Shown here: positions 26,201 through 39,400 of the stretch, piece by piece | Position numbering within the stretch: the stretch's first letter is position 1 | Layout: every line of letters begins with the position of its first letter | Assembly: GCF_024713945.1 (NCBI RefSeq) | Contig: NC_134680.1 | Span: forward strand, 1,884,001 to 1,948,000 | Direction of reading: 5' to 3' | Length of the DNA: 64,000 bases | DNA from: Dermatophagoides farinae | Taxonomy: Eukaryota; Arthropoda; Arachnida; Sarcoptiformes; Pyroglyphidae | The notes under the pieces: model-generated | The model's database searches: none | Told to the model about the DNA's origin: nothing | The model's input: the letters and a program-made list of their open reading frames with translations, nothing else | Translations under genes and position numbers: made by a program

Positions 26201-29200
26201 ATTTTTGCCATTATCTATAATGGATATTATATTGAACGATTGTTTGTTTGTTGTATCTTGGTTTTGTTCATCATTGTTTTTCATTTCCCGGTTTATTCAT
26301 CTGGCATATTATTTTGTTTTCATTGTTTTTACTTGGATCTAATTGTTGTCTAGAGACATACAAATCACACACACAGCATGCTTACATACAACATCCTCAT
26401 TGATGAATGTTGATACTATTATAGATGAGAGAATCGTGAATTGTAATGAATTGAATTTTCCATCAATTTCGATGATCAATCAATCATTTATCATCCATTC
26501 ATTCATTCTATTTGTAAATTAAATTCGGGTGAATCATTTTTTTTTTAAATTCGTGATTGCTATAGATCAATAGATTGATCTAATATTTTTCCAATTAATC
26601 AAACTGGAAAAATTGATATTTTACGAGCTCATTTGTCATTGAATAATAATGTATTAATGTTAATAGTAGTAACCATTCCCTTTTAATTCAATTTTGATTG
26701 ATCGATTCTTCTGCCCCTTTTTACATTGTGATTTTAATTGATTTAAGATCAAGATTTATTGGATAAAGTTCATTTGATTAATCCAATGGGTGATTGTCCA
26801 TGATAAATGCTACCTTTTTTTGGGTGATTTAAATCTAGCTGCTGGTTTTTCATAATTGTTGCTGTTTTCGATCATTCAGTAGTTTCGAATCGGATCTCGG
26901 TTTCCGATTGCCAATTTTTATCATTCTCTCGGGATCAACAGATCCAATTAACCCTCCTCTTCACTCGATCCAATTGACAATGATGCATGTTATCAAAGCG
27001 GATAGCTTTGAAATACAGACACACGTGTCATTTAAGATCAATTTTGTTCAATTTAGACTATAATTTAAGTCAATTTGTTTGTTTATCACCCTCTGTTAAG
27101 TGTTTATTATTAATGTTTAAAGTCACTATCATCTAGTGTCCGGTCATCGAATGTCATATATATAATTTGGATCCAAATATATAATCCAAAAGCTTAATAA
27201 TGAAACAAGATTATTGTCTAAGTGCTGTTGTTGTTTTTTTTAGCCATAATTAATTTCCAATAAAATGTTATCCAATCCTCATTACATTGCTTAGTCTTAT
27301 CTAATAAATAACATGAATCTCTCCAACCTTTGACCTTAATGATGATCCGAATCTCTAATCATTGATCATTATCAATGGCTATTATGTTGATAATTATATC
27401 GTGTGACTGATTTATCTAGAGCAGTGTTTCCCAACCTTTTTTTCTTCGCGTACCCCCGGGGGTTTTTTCTTTACAAAATTCTAGTACATACAAAGTTATC
27501 CTTTTGCATATCCCACGAACCCCCAGGGGTTCGCGAACCACCGGTTGGGAATCACTGATCTAGAGAAACATATGGTCATGTTGTCCTTTATTATCATTAA
27601 AAAAAAGTTTTTTCTCCATAATTTTTTTCTCTGTTCGATACGTAAACCATTCATTATCATTATGATTGATCATAATGGCCCAAAATAATTCATATATTTT
27701 GTAGCCTTCTGTAATTTTCATTCTCCGGTTTTGCTAAGTAATTTTTTCCCATATTTTCGGGTTTGGTTTTTTATTTTATTTTTTTTTCTTCACACATTGC
27801 CACCACGATACCTCGATCAATGTACACACAATCATTATCAATATATTGAATAAATTGTCGAATCGTTTGATGTTTCTTATTTTTTTGAGCATTTTCAGCT
27901 GAAAAAAAACATTGGATTAATTATATAGCAATGTGGCCATCGAAATTTGCTGAATTTGATGTACAAAAATGCCCATAAATGAAATAAAAAAAAATAATTG
28001 AATTACTGTTTTTGAGTTTCATCGTAAATGATCGTTGCTTTTGTTGTTATTTGCAGATTAAAATTTTTTCCTCATTCAGTAATTCATTAATTGAAATCAC
28101 TTTGAATTGTCAATTAATCCTTTTTTTAATTTATTCGTTTTTTTCGTGGTTAATGAAAATATCTTTCCAATTTTGGTGTATTAAACACAGCATCCCACTT
28201 ATAAAAATTTTGTTGTTTGATTGGTCAATAATGATTATTATTGATTATTTTTATAAAATCAAAGGAACAAAAGTAAATTTCTTTTGTGGACTATAAAATT
28301 CATGTTGAATAACATTTTCTTTGCAAAAGTTGAGGGGAAAAGGGAAATCGCAATGGCATGAGAAGCAAAAAGAATATCTTTGTATACACATCTACTGAGC
28401 TGTTTTATTTGACTACGTCAAACGTTAATTGAAAACCGAGCAAGGGTTGGCCGAAGACATAAAAAACATGGCCCTGCTTGCAATTCAGGCCTGACCACGG
28501 CTTATTTAGTTTATAAATATGTAAATTGAATCTGGTTGTTGTTCATTTGAACGTTTTTTGGGTGTGTGTATCCGAATTCTATTGTTATGATCACTATGAA
28601 CAATATGTTTCGATTGAAATTTGATTATCCAGTGGTTTGTGCTGTTTGTTTTCCCCTCGATATTGTTCCAAGTTAGCTGCTTTATTGTTCAAATTATTAT
28701 CACAATTACAATTTGGTCGATTAGTTTGTGATTTTTTTTTCAATATTGATCCATTATAATGACATTTAAAGAAAAGTATCTCCCATCGGATCATATATTA
28801 ATATAACAGGATCAATATTCCCTGATGACCTAGAAAAATAACCATTGATCCCATGTGTACAACTGCCAGATGACATTAGAGCAAACCTATAACTACTGTA
28901 TATTATTATTCATCAAAATTAATTTACAAAATTATAAAACTTTTTTTGCAAATTCACACGATTCTTTCATGTATGATTCTTCTTTATGAAATGAATGAAT
29001 GAAAAATGAATTTTTCATAATAAACTGAATATGATTGATGAAAATAGAATTCCTAACTGTTTCTTTTTCTATTATCGTATAATGATTGTGATGAAAAAGT
29101 GTCATATTTTTTCTTTTCGCGTCGACAATATGCTCGATGCTCATTCTTTTGATAATTGATAATTTTCATAAATAATCATCAATTCTCAATCTATGATGTG

Positions 29201-30290
29201 TAGAGATAGAAATATCTATTCATTCAAATCGATCATTCATTTATGGTGGTTATTTATGGACTGTTGGTTATTGTTTATTTCACATTTGACACATTTTGTT
29301 TGTATACATGTTCTTTACTGTTTGGTGACATTTGATAATGTGACAACAAGAACACTTGGTTTTCATTGGCCTTGTCATTTTGTTTTTGGAAAATATATGG
29401 CACGTTCTTTCATGATGGTAATTGTATTTAACATTATCATGCAGTGGGATGAAAAAGAAAAAGAATGTGGTTTTTTGGTTGAACTCTAATAGTTGGAAGT
29501 GTATTGAATTCGAATGGTAAAATGATACACACACACATCTGTTCCTTTGATGAATGAATGAAATTGATCCATGAACCACGAAAATGTTATTTATACTCTA
29601 TGTGTGTGGCTTTCTCTTTTTCTCTCTCTCCTTCTCTGTGATTCGCGTGTATATTTATTTCTATCTTGTAAATCTTTGTAAATCTTGTGAATTTTTTTTT
29701 CGTTGCTTTAAGTTCCAATGAAATTTATGGAAACGATGATTCTCGTTTCACATCATTTTTAGTCCGAAATTTTTCCTAGTTTTTTCAAAAGTTTAGATTT
29801 GTCATCATCATCGTCGTGGTATGGGTCTCGATATTTGCAGATGTTTTCAATTGCTGTGATCCATATATGGAGTGTGTAAAGATGGTTCGACATTAATTTT
29901 TTTTTTGCTCTTTTAAAAGCCATCATAATGATTCTATTTTTAAAAAAAGTTATCCAAAATTATCATTTCAATTTCTATTTTTCATTTCGTTTCACGAATT
30001 TGTTCAACAACAAAAAAAAAACGAAAAAATTGTTATTCTAATTCAATTTGGCCAACCAACCAAAAAAAAAATTGCGTTGACAGTTTGTAGTATTTGTATT
30101 CACTTTACTGAATTTCCATCAAGAATTTATCAAGAATATTGTCTGTAAAGATGTATGTCATATTCGAATGAATCTTTTGAAACATTTTAACGATGACTAA
30201 TCCTTTTACTACATGATGAATTATTTGTACCAGAAACTCTGTTTAGTTTAGAAGCAATTTATTTCTTTTTTTTACTAAAAAAAAAAGAAA

Positions 30291-30351
<61 letters not shown>

Positions 30352-33300
30352 CAATTTATTTCTTTTTTTTACTAAAATGGTATTGTTAATGATAATGATC
30401 GTCATCATCGCTTGGGTGGCCTTCCTTCTTACCTTTTTTTCTGGTTTTGTTTGTTGCATTCAAGTTTACTCATACACACGCACACAGTGATATCATAATG
30501 ATCATCAACATCATCAACAATGACACAACAATAATAATGATGATGAATAATGACCGATAATGATGGTGATGATTATTATTATTATTACGTAATGATATTC
30601 AAAAGATTTTTATTTTACAAACATTTAGAGGGTTGTTGTTGAATGAATAAATCGTTAGAGATTGGATTGAGATTACCCAGCAATTTTTTTTTTGTTGTTG
30701 TTTGATTAGCATGAAAATATATTTCATAGATGATGACCACTCTGATGATGATGATGTAGTTATCGATTTCTCAAAGAATGATATGGGTGGTGTTTTTTCC
30801 CTCTTTACCACGTTTATTTTTCAAAGACAAAGTTTAATAATGATGATGTTAATGGTTTAATGGTAACTTTTGCTTTCATAGTTGCAAATTTTTCAAACAA
30901 ACAAAAATGATTCTATGTATTTGTTGTCGCACCTTTTTCTATTCTACTATTGATCTTATTTTTTTCTTTCCTTGCTTTTGTGTTTTTTTAAGATGATTCA
31001 AAAAATTTCTGTTATTTCCGGATCCTGGATGATGATAATGATGACTATATTGACCTTTCATTATCATGTAGCATGTATGTATGATACGGGTCACATCGGA
31101 ATGAATTTTTTTTCTCTCTTTTCTTTAACCATTTTGTTGTTGTTGTTGTTGTTCTCATCATCATTATCGTTTTGTTTTTTCTCTTTCTTTTCGTTTTTTG
31201 TTTGTTTGTTTGTCTGTCTGATTATTATTATTCATAATTATAAATCTTTTGTCCAAGTCTTTTTTGAATGAATAATGTTGAGCAATATTTCTTGAGCAGA
31301 TGATATGTCAGATGGGTCGTACACATATAAGTCTTCATACATGCATATCTTATAACTATCATTGAATGTTTCCACATACATAATCGGCTATAACGATATC
31401 TTCACGGTAAATTATATCAAATGTCTGTCAAATGTTTACTATTCTATATTTGCTTCTTTTTCTACTTCAATTTTGTAGTCTTTTTTCATAAGTTAGTTAG
31501 GTAGTTTTCATTTTTTTTCTCGTTTGTTTCCTTTCATACTTTTCTATGTTTCGTTTCGCCGATGAATAAATGGATGGTTGTTTGTTTGTTCGTTGTTTCG
31601 GCTTTTTTCCATCATCATTATTATGATAACCACAACAACAATTTGTTATGATTCTTGAAACAACAACATCTAAACAACAACACCCAATGATGATCATGAA
31701 ATGATGATGATGAGACCCTGTTTTGAGCACGCTTTTGCGGTCTTTTTCGGTCATTTTTTTCATCATTGAATTTATTTTTTCATATTTTATGATGTTTATG
31801 ATGATGATGACCTAAGTATATTCAAGCTTCTTCTGTTTTTTATTGTCTTTTATCTTATTTATTTTTTTTGTGTCGCTCATGAATTTTTATTTTATCTTCG
31901 TCGTTGTTTTCGTTGTCATGCATGCATTCAACGAATTCTGTTTTTCGAATGGTTGGATGTGAAAATGAATGAAAAAATCTCTAAATGACCAGATGGATAT
32001 TATTATATGCAATGAGATTAGGAGGGTATATTTTTTTTTTGTTTTTTGTTTTTTACTTACATTCTACTATCCACTTATAACCAATGTACAAAGTAAACTT
32101 GAGATTAGCACACAAACACACACACACAAGCCGTGTTTGTACTAATTAACACACGCACACAAACACTAGGTCATTGGCCTAGTGTAGTTTAACTTGATAA
32201 TTTCGGATTTTTTTTTTTTTTGAAAGATATACGGTATGTATGATGTTGCAGGTTATGTGATAAATAGATATTTTTTTCATACATTTTCATTATTATAATG
32301 ATGATGATGATGATGATGATGGCCTATTATGAATTTTCTGTAAATTCATTCATTCATCCAACCAATGATGAAGATGATGATGTGCATGTGGTCGATCATC
32401 ATGATCAAGATCAAGTTCATGGCTGGCTGACTAGTTGAAAATTATTATCCAAATTTTTTTCTCTTTAATTTTTTTCCCTGATTTTTGCTACTAATTTTTT
32501 TTCGCACTGTTTTTTTTCCCCGCTTGATAAAACATTATTTGTTATTGAATTTTTTTTCTTTTCATTATTGTTGTTATTGTGTGATGTGAGAAATGTCGGA
32601 TTTTTTTTTTTGATACCCATACATTAATGCTTCAAGCTTTGTTTGTTGGTTGGTTATTATTCACCGAAATAAAAGTGTCGAGTAGCATCCTATGTCGATC
32701 CTGTTTCTTCATTTCAGTCTTTTTTGTTGAATTGATTGTGAAATTTTGAAAATTACAAAATCCTGAATGAATTATCCATCATCATCATGAATGAAATTAG
32801 ATGTGAAGAAAAATTAAATTTAAAATTTCAGGATTTTTCTGAACGATAATTATCTGTCCACATAAACATGAACTTACACCTGTAGGTATCAATGACATGT
32901 CATCAATTTTTTATTTGTAATCATTGAGGTTGCGATATATCTTCACATCAAATCATCATTCGAATAGTATGTCATTGAATTCAAATCGATTGGGCGTCTC
33001 GTTCAATCAATTTCTATTGATCGATCTATTGTGGGGAAGGAAAGAGATTGTACTGGGGGCCCATCCATTTCCATCGATCAAAATCAATGGTCAATTGTGA
33101 TAATGATACCGTTTGTGTGAGCATTCATTCATTCATCGATTGTATCGAATTTCATTGAATTTTATTCAATAAATTAAATTTGTGAATTTCCTCTAGTTGT
33201 TGGTTTTCATATCATACACCTTTTGATGATTGGTTGTTGTTGTATTCAATGATGAATGAATGAATGAATTGTATGATGGCCAGCACACACTGGAAAAAGA

Positions 33301-33434
33301 AACATCAGTTCACATGAACACAACCCACATTTAAATAATAATAATTGATAATCAATCAAATCAAATCAATTTTTCTTTTCTAGACATGCACACGAAAATC
33401 ATGATGTATCTGTATCACTATCATCGTATTATTA

Positions 33435-33479
<45 letters not shown>

Positions 33480-36400
33480 TACTCAAGTGTCAATTCAAAA
33501 TTGAATAAATCGATGAAATACCAGCCTATGAATTTTTTCTCATTCATAAATATATAATACAAGGAAAAATTCGGTGGATGATGAGAAAATCGATACATTT
33601 TTATTCATTCGATAATAATAATAATAATAATAATTTTCGGCATTGATTTTATGTTTCTTTTTTTTATATTAACATTTCGAAATTTGAAATACACGAAGAA
33701 ATGGCTCCCGTTGTTGTTGAGTTTTAAAAATTATATATATTTTTTTCATCATCATTATTATTCAACCAAAAAAAAAAATCTATGAATAAACTTGTTGAAT
33801 ATGATTAATCGATTTTCTTTTTTTTTCAATCATCTTGTCTCGTCTTTCTACATCAAGTTACATAATTCAGTTTTTTTTTCTGATTTCTCTCAAACACCAT
33901 TTTAGTTTAAAAAAAAAATTAAAAATTCAAAATTACAACTGAATCATCTGTTGTTTGTTGTTTGTTTTGATTTAGATCATTAATCGTTTGTTGTTTGTTT
34001 TGATTTAAATAATTGAATCTCTCTTTCCGATGATTATATTATATTATTATGAATGAATTTTGATTGTTTGCATGTATGTTTTTTTTTCATTAAAACCATC
34101 ATCATCATTTGTTTGTTTGAATGGAAAAAATATTCATTAATCTTGTGCGAATGTGTATGTGTTTGAATATATATTCATTTATTCTGATCAAATCGTTTCT
34201 CATTGTTTTGTTTGTTATTGTTATTTGTATCGATTTTTTTTTTAATGCATGGAATTTTATCATGTCACACACACCCACACATGGTAAATGTTCAACATGT
34301 GTGTGTGTGTGTGTGTGTGTGCATTATGATCAAATGTGATCATTGACTTGTTATTAAATGCTCAATGAATGTCAATTGAATTTGAATAAAAATAATAATA
34401 AAAAAAACTTTTCACTTGTTACTCCTCATCACATATGTTTTCCATTCGGATTTGAATTGGATTTTATTTTTAAAAGAAATGAAAAAAAAAAATTTTGTTT
34501 TTTCTCTCATTAGATCAATCAATCGGCATTTTTTCGTCTATTTTTATTTAATAAAAATGAATTCAATGCATTGATTGGCTTCATTTAGTAACAACAGTCA
34601 ATAAATGGTGAATGGTGAAATTTGTCAATTTAGTTCCGTTATGTTTTCTTATTTCCCGATTCAATTAATGATGAAAATCGAAAAAATAACAAATCATACA
34701 TGCCATCAAAAAGAAAAAAAATGATCATTCTAGACGAAAAAAAGTAGACATAGAAGAAAGCAATTACCGTATACGCCGACACATTCACACACACACACAC
34801 ACACACAATTTTTGGCTAAAAATCATCCGTCAATTTTTCTAGTTTTTATTTGGAATTTCTTTTCAATGAGTTGAAGAGAAAGTATATTTTTTTGAACAAC
34901 AACAACAACAACAACAAAATGATGATTGCAATCGTTTATTTATTTATTTACTTTATTTTATACTTTTTTTTTTGATCGTTAGTTTGTTTGTAATAATTTT
35001 TTTTTGTTGATTTCAATTTACTTTAAATTCGTACAGTTTTTTTTATGGAATTGGAATTGAATTTCTGTTTATTTATTAGTTTGACATGATGATGAAAAAT
35101 CAATAACAAACCTATCTGTATGTGTGTGTGTGTGTGTGTGTGGGATAGAAACGATTTTTTTCTAGCTCGATAAATCTTGTTTTTGTACATTACCGGTTTT
35201 TCATTATTATTTTCATCATCCATTCAATTTCTTTAGTTTCTTCATCTTTTGGCCTGTAAAAATAAGATGAACAAAATGAATCGATTTTTTGTTTTGTCTA
35301 TTTTTTTTCGAACAACAACAATCGTTTGTTGTTCAAATAGATTATTTTCTTCTATGTTTTTCTTTATAATAATCTTAAAATATATATATAAATACACGAT
35401 GTTACCAATTGACTATTCATTGCAATTGAAAACTGCGTGAGAACCAACCAATGGATTTTTTCATTTCAAAAAAAAAAAAAATATTTTTTTTGATTTATAA
35501 ATAAATCCCCATACATACATCAGATTTATAATACATTCGATATCATTTTGGATATCTACCTATCTTTTATATAGCTATAAAAAAAAATTTAAAAACTAAT
35601 TTGGTTGTTGGACACTACAACACAGGTAAAAAATGATGTCATGATAGTCAAACAATATGTATTTGTGTGTGTGTTTTTTTTTTTAAATTTCAAACATCAT
35701 GTGGATAGATGGAGATGTATGGGTGCTTTCTTTTTAGTTCAATAATCCTGGTTACTTATGTATTTCATTATGGTCATTCTTGTTTTTTTTTTGTTAATTC
35801 TGAATGTTTTTTCATTGTTTTCATTGTTGATCATTTGATTTATGTGATTACCGATTTCTCATTGACAAGAAATGAAAATTTTTTTTCTCTGATGCATGCC
35901 AATATAAAGTCTTTGTTCTTCAGAGTTTTGTTTTTTTTTGTGCATTTTATTCTGTGAATAAGGTGATGATAGTTGTCTGTGCTACGATTATCGATAGAGT
36001 GTGAACACACACACACACAATTCTGAATCAAAGATTTTCCATCTTGATATTCAAATGAATTTTTCTGTACGAAATGAATCTTTTCACAAATATATTCATT
36101 TTGTCGTGTCTTTATAACGATATATCTTTCATCTTTTCATCGTAGTTTTTTTTCCATCATGCTAAATAAGAAAAAAAATTTATGATGATGATGAAAACAA
36201 CAACAATAATAAAAGAATATTGTGTTTTATAAAAAAAAAATAATAAGAAATAACAATTTTCACCTTTTCCAGGATCATCATAGCGTTGTTGTCGGCGCCT
36301 ACACAAATAAACAAACAAACAGTCCATTTTCATTCATTCATAGATATACACCTGGTGAATGATTTTTTTTACATTTTTTTTTTCATTCACATTTGGAATT

Positions 36401-39400
36401 TTATTTGATGATGATAATGGCCATTTCAATGGTGTTGATGATTATAACAATCTTGATGATGATGATGATGATGATTGAATTCCTTTTTTTCATTTGAGTA
36501 ATAATAATAAATCATCAAAATAAAAGAATTTTGATTCCGGTTTTGGCATCTCAAAAACAAATTTCATTCATTGATTCAGCATTGATACATACATACATGG
36601 CAATGTAATGTTGGTTTATTGGTGATGGTTGTGATGTAAATTCCATTATACTTGGAATATAGAAGATGCGTAGGTGACAAATGTGGTATTCAATGAAAAA
36701 AAAAAATTTTATTTTCATTAGTATAATTCATATAAATCATCAAGGCATTCATAGAATTCAACGGTGAGATATGATCTTGATATCATCAAGATTTTTTCTC
36801 TTTCATCCAATAATTACCGCTTGATGATGATTATCATCATTTCCATAATGATAATGGTTACTATTATTGTGGTCTGATCATTTCATATGTTTGGCTGAAT
36901 TTTAATTCTTGATTCAATTCCTTTCGAAGTTTTCTTTGCAGCTTGGCCTTTTTTTATGGCCAGCTGATAATGTTCATATGATAGTTGATGGTGGTGGCCC
37001 GATTAGTTAGGTAGTTAATGGGCTAGCTAATTGTTCCGAAAAAAAACATGATTTAAACAGATATAATTGATGTTCATGTATTTGTAATCATCATCATTAT
37101 CATCATTGACCAAATTCGGTTCTGTGTGTTCTTTTTGTTCATAGAATTTTGATCTTTGATTTTCGTTTTGAAATGCTGATAAAACAACATTGCAACAAAG
37201 TTTACAATTAATACGATTTTTAAAATTTTTCTTTAATTTTTAAATTTCTTCTGGTTAGTTTTTTTACATCTTCTTTTGAAATAATAATTTTCCCGTAATT
37301 TGCCTCGAAGGGAAAAAAGAATTGGTAAAAAAAATTTTGATTTGAAGGAAAGTCTTTTTTCTTTGCTTTCCTAAGCTAACCTTGCAAAAGTTAAAACAAC
37401 TTGATTATTCTCTATGTGAATTGGTCATTAACCTTGTATACAAGACGAAGACGACGACGTCGACTCGATTCATTTCAACATCTGATCATGTATGGCTTGG
37501 TTCAGTGCATTTTAGTTCATATCATCATAATATATCTTTTCTACCGTAGCACTTTAGCGGCCATCTACTTACTCGGTTATATATTGATGATGATGCCTTT
37601 AATGATTCATTCATCTGTATCGTCATCAAATGATGAAATTATGGATGAATCTAATGAAATGGAAACAAATATAATAATCAAAATAAGAGTTAGATCCATA
37701 GATTGTGTGTGTGTATTTATAACCCTGTCTATGTTGTTGTTGTTGTTGTTGTTGATTTGTCGTGTTTAAAATTTTCCCGTTTTTTCAAGCCATTTTTTCA
37801 ATGTATGTGTGTGATGAATATTCCAATGTATTAGAATTATAGTTAGAATTAATTTACATCCGCATCATCATCATCATCATCATGATCAGGAGGCGAAAAA
37901 AATATGAAAATAATTATTCTTTCTCTTTTTGATTTTTTTTTTGGTTGATGGATTAATATTAATAAGCTGACTTGGCTAAATGTTTTTTCTGTATTTTTTT
38001 AATATATTATTATTATTATTATCTCTTAAGTGTGACACGCGATGTGATTGAGCTATGAATTTGCCTTAAAAACATTTAGAATAAAACATTACATGTTGAT
38101 TAAGTCGAAAAACGGTTGGAATAAAGATGAAAAAAATTGCCAAGATTCATGTCGTTGTTTCCCATTATTTATTTTACAATTTCATTTCAATAATTATCAT
38201 CTTTATGATTACGGCCAGGATGGTTGTAAGTCTTTGTAAACATAGTTGTTGTGTCACGACATTTCATTCTTCTTTCCACATTGTCTTTGGATTTGAATTT
38301 ACTCATCTTATTTTTGGTCAACATAGTTGAGGTGACTGGTTTTTTTTGTCATTTTTTTTTTCTTTTGCATATGGCTTATGTCATCATCTTTCATTGGTAT
38401 TGAATTCGTCAGTTGTCATCTGTATTTTGGGAGCACCTTGTGATAGACACCTTACATGATTTTTATGATGAATATAAAAACAAACAAAAATACAATTTGA
38501 CAGGTTGTTTGTGTATGTCAACATTTGATAGGAAAAAAAATCATGATCGATTATTGACTTGTTGTTGTCGTAACTGTTATTGTCGAATGTCATTGGCTTC
38601 TGCTCCTAACTTCCATACCAAAGGTTATTTATTATGGTAATTCTTTACAAAAAATAAATATGAATGATGTACATGTTTTATTGACCTATGACCTGTTACG
38701 ATAAACAAATAATGTTTTCAACAAAATGGTTGACAGGTTTAATTCTAAAAAAAAAAATATTTATGATTATTATAATGAAGACATTTTGAATATTCAAAAA
38801 AAAACAAAATGATTGTTTATGTTTGTCAGAAATTAATTGGTTGAAATTTTCGAAAAAAAATTACCTTCAAGTAACCCATGATGACGCCATACCATAGGTG
38901 GTTATGGTAGATGATTGTTAATTTGTCATCAGTTTGTTGCACTTATTTGGCTACAAATTTTTTAGAATTATACAAAATACAAAATATAACTTGCTTTTCT
39001 TAACTGATCATTCCTCTATCGATTCATTTATCATTTTATTTTCATGTTATATTCATATTTTTTTTAAAGGCCTCTCTTCTTTATTGTGGTTATGATTTTT
39101 TTTTCTGTTTATGAAAATTAATTTTTCATACCTGATATTTGATGTTTCAAATTTCTCTGTATCAAATTGATGTTTTTGTTTACCAATTTGGCATGGTAGT
39201 GGTGCCCATAATCCTTATCATCATCGTAAAATTTTTGGATCTCTATCGTGTTAAACTACGCATGCGTTCATGTCTTTTTGGCCTATTAGTCATTTCGGAT
39301 GGTTTTCTGTTTTTTGTTCTTTAGTTTTTTGTGTCGTGTCTATAAAAGTTAATTTTTCATTCTTTTTCTTTCCTCGAAAAACCTCGTGTAAAACAATTTC

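Noticed and set aside
37401-37769. 122-codon hydrophobic frame in intron 1, possible alternative signal-peptide exon of the Ig gene
   Set aside because: It contains Arg, Leu and Cys-Val runs from simple repeats, and there is no GT donor giving the phase needed by exon 2.
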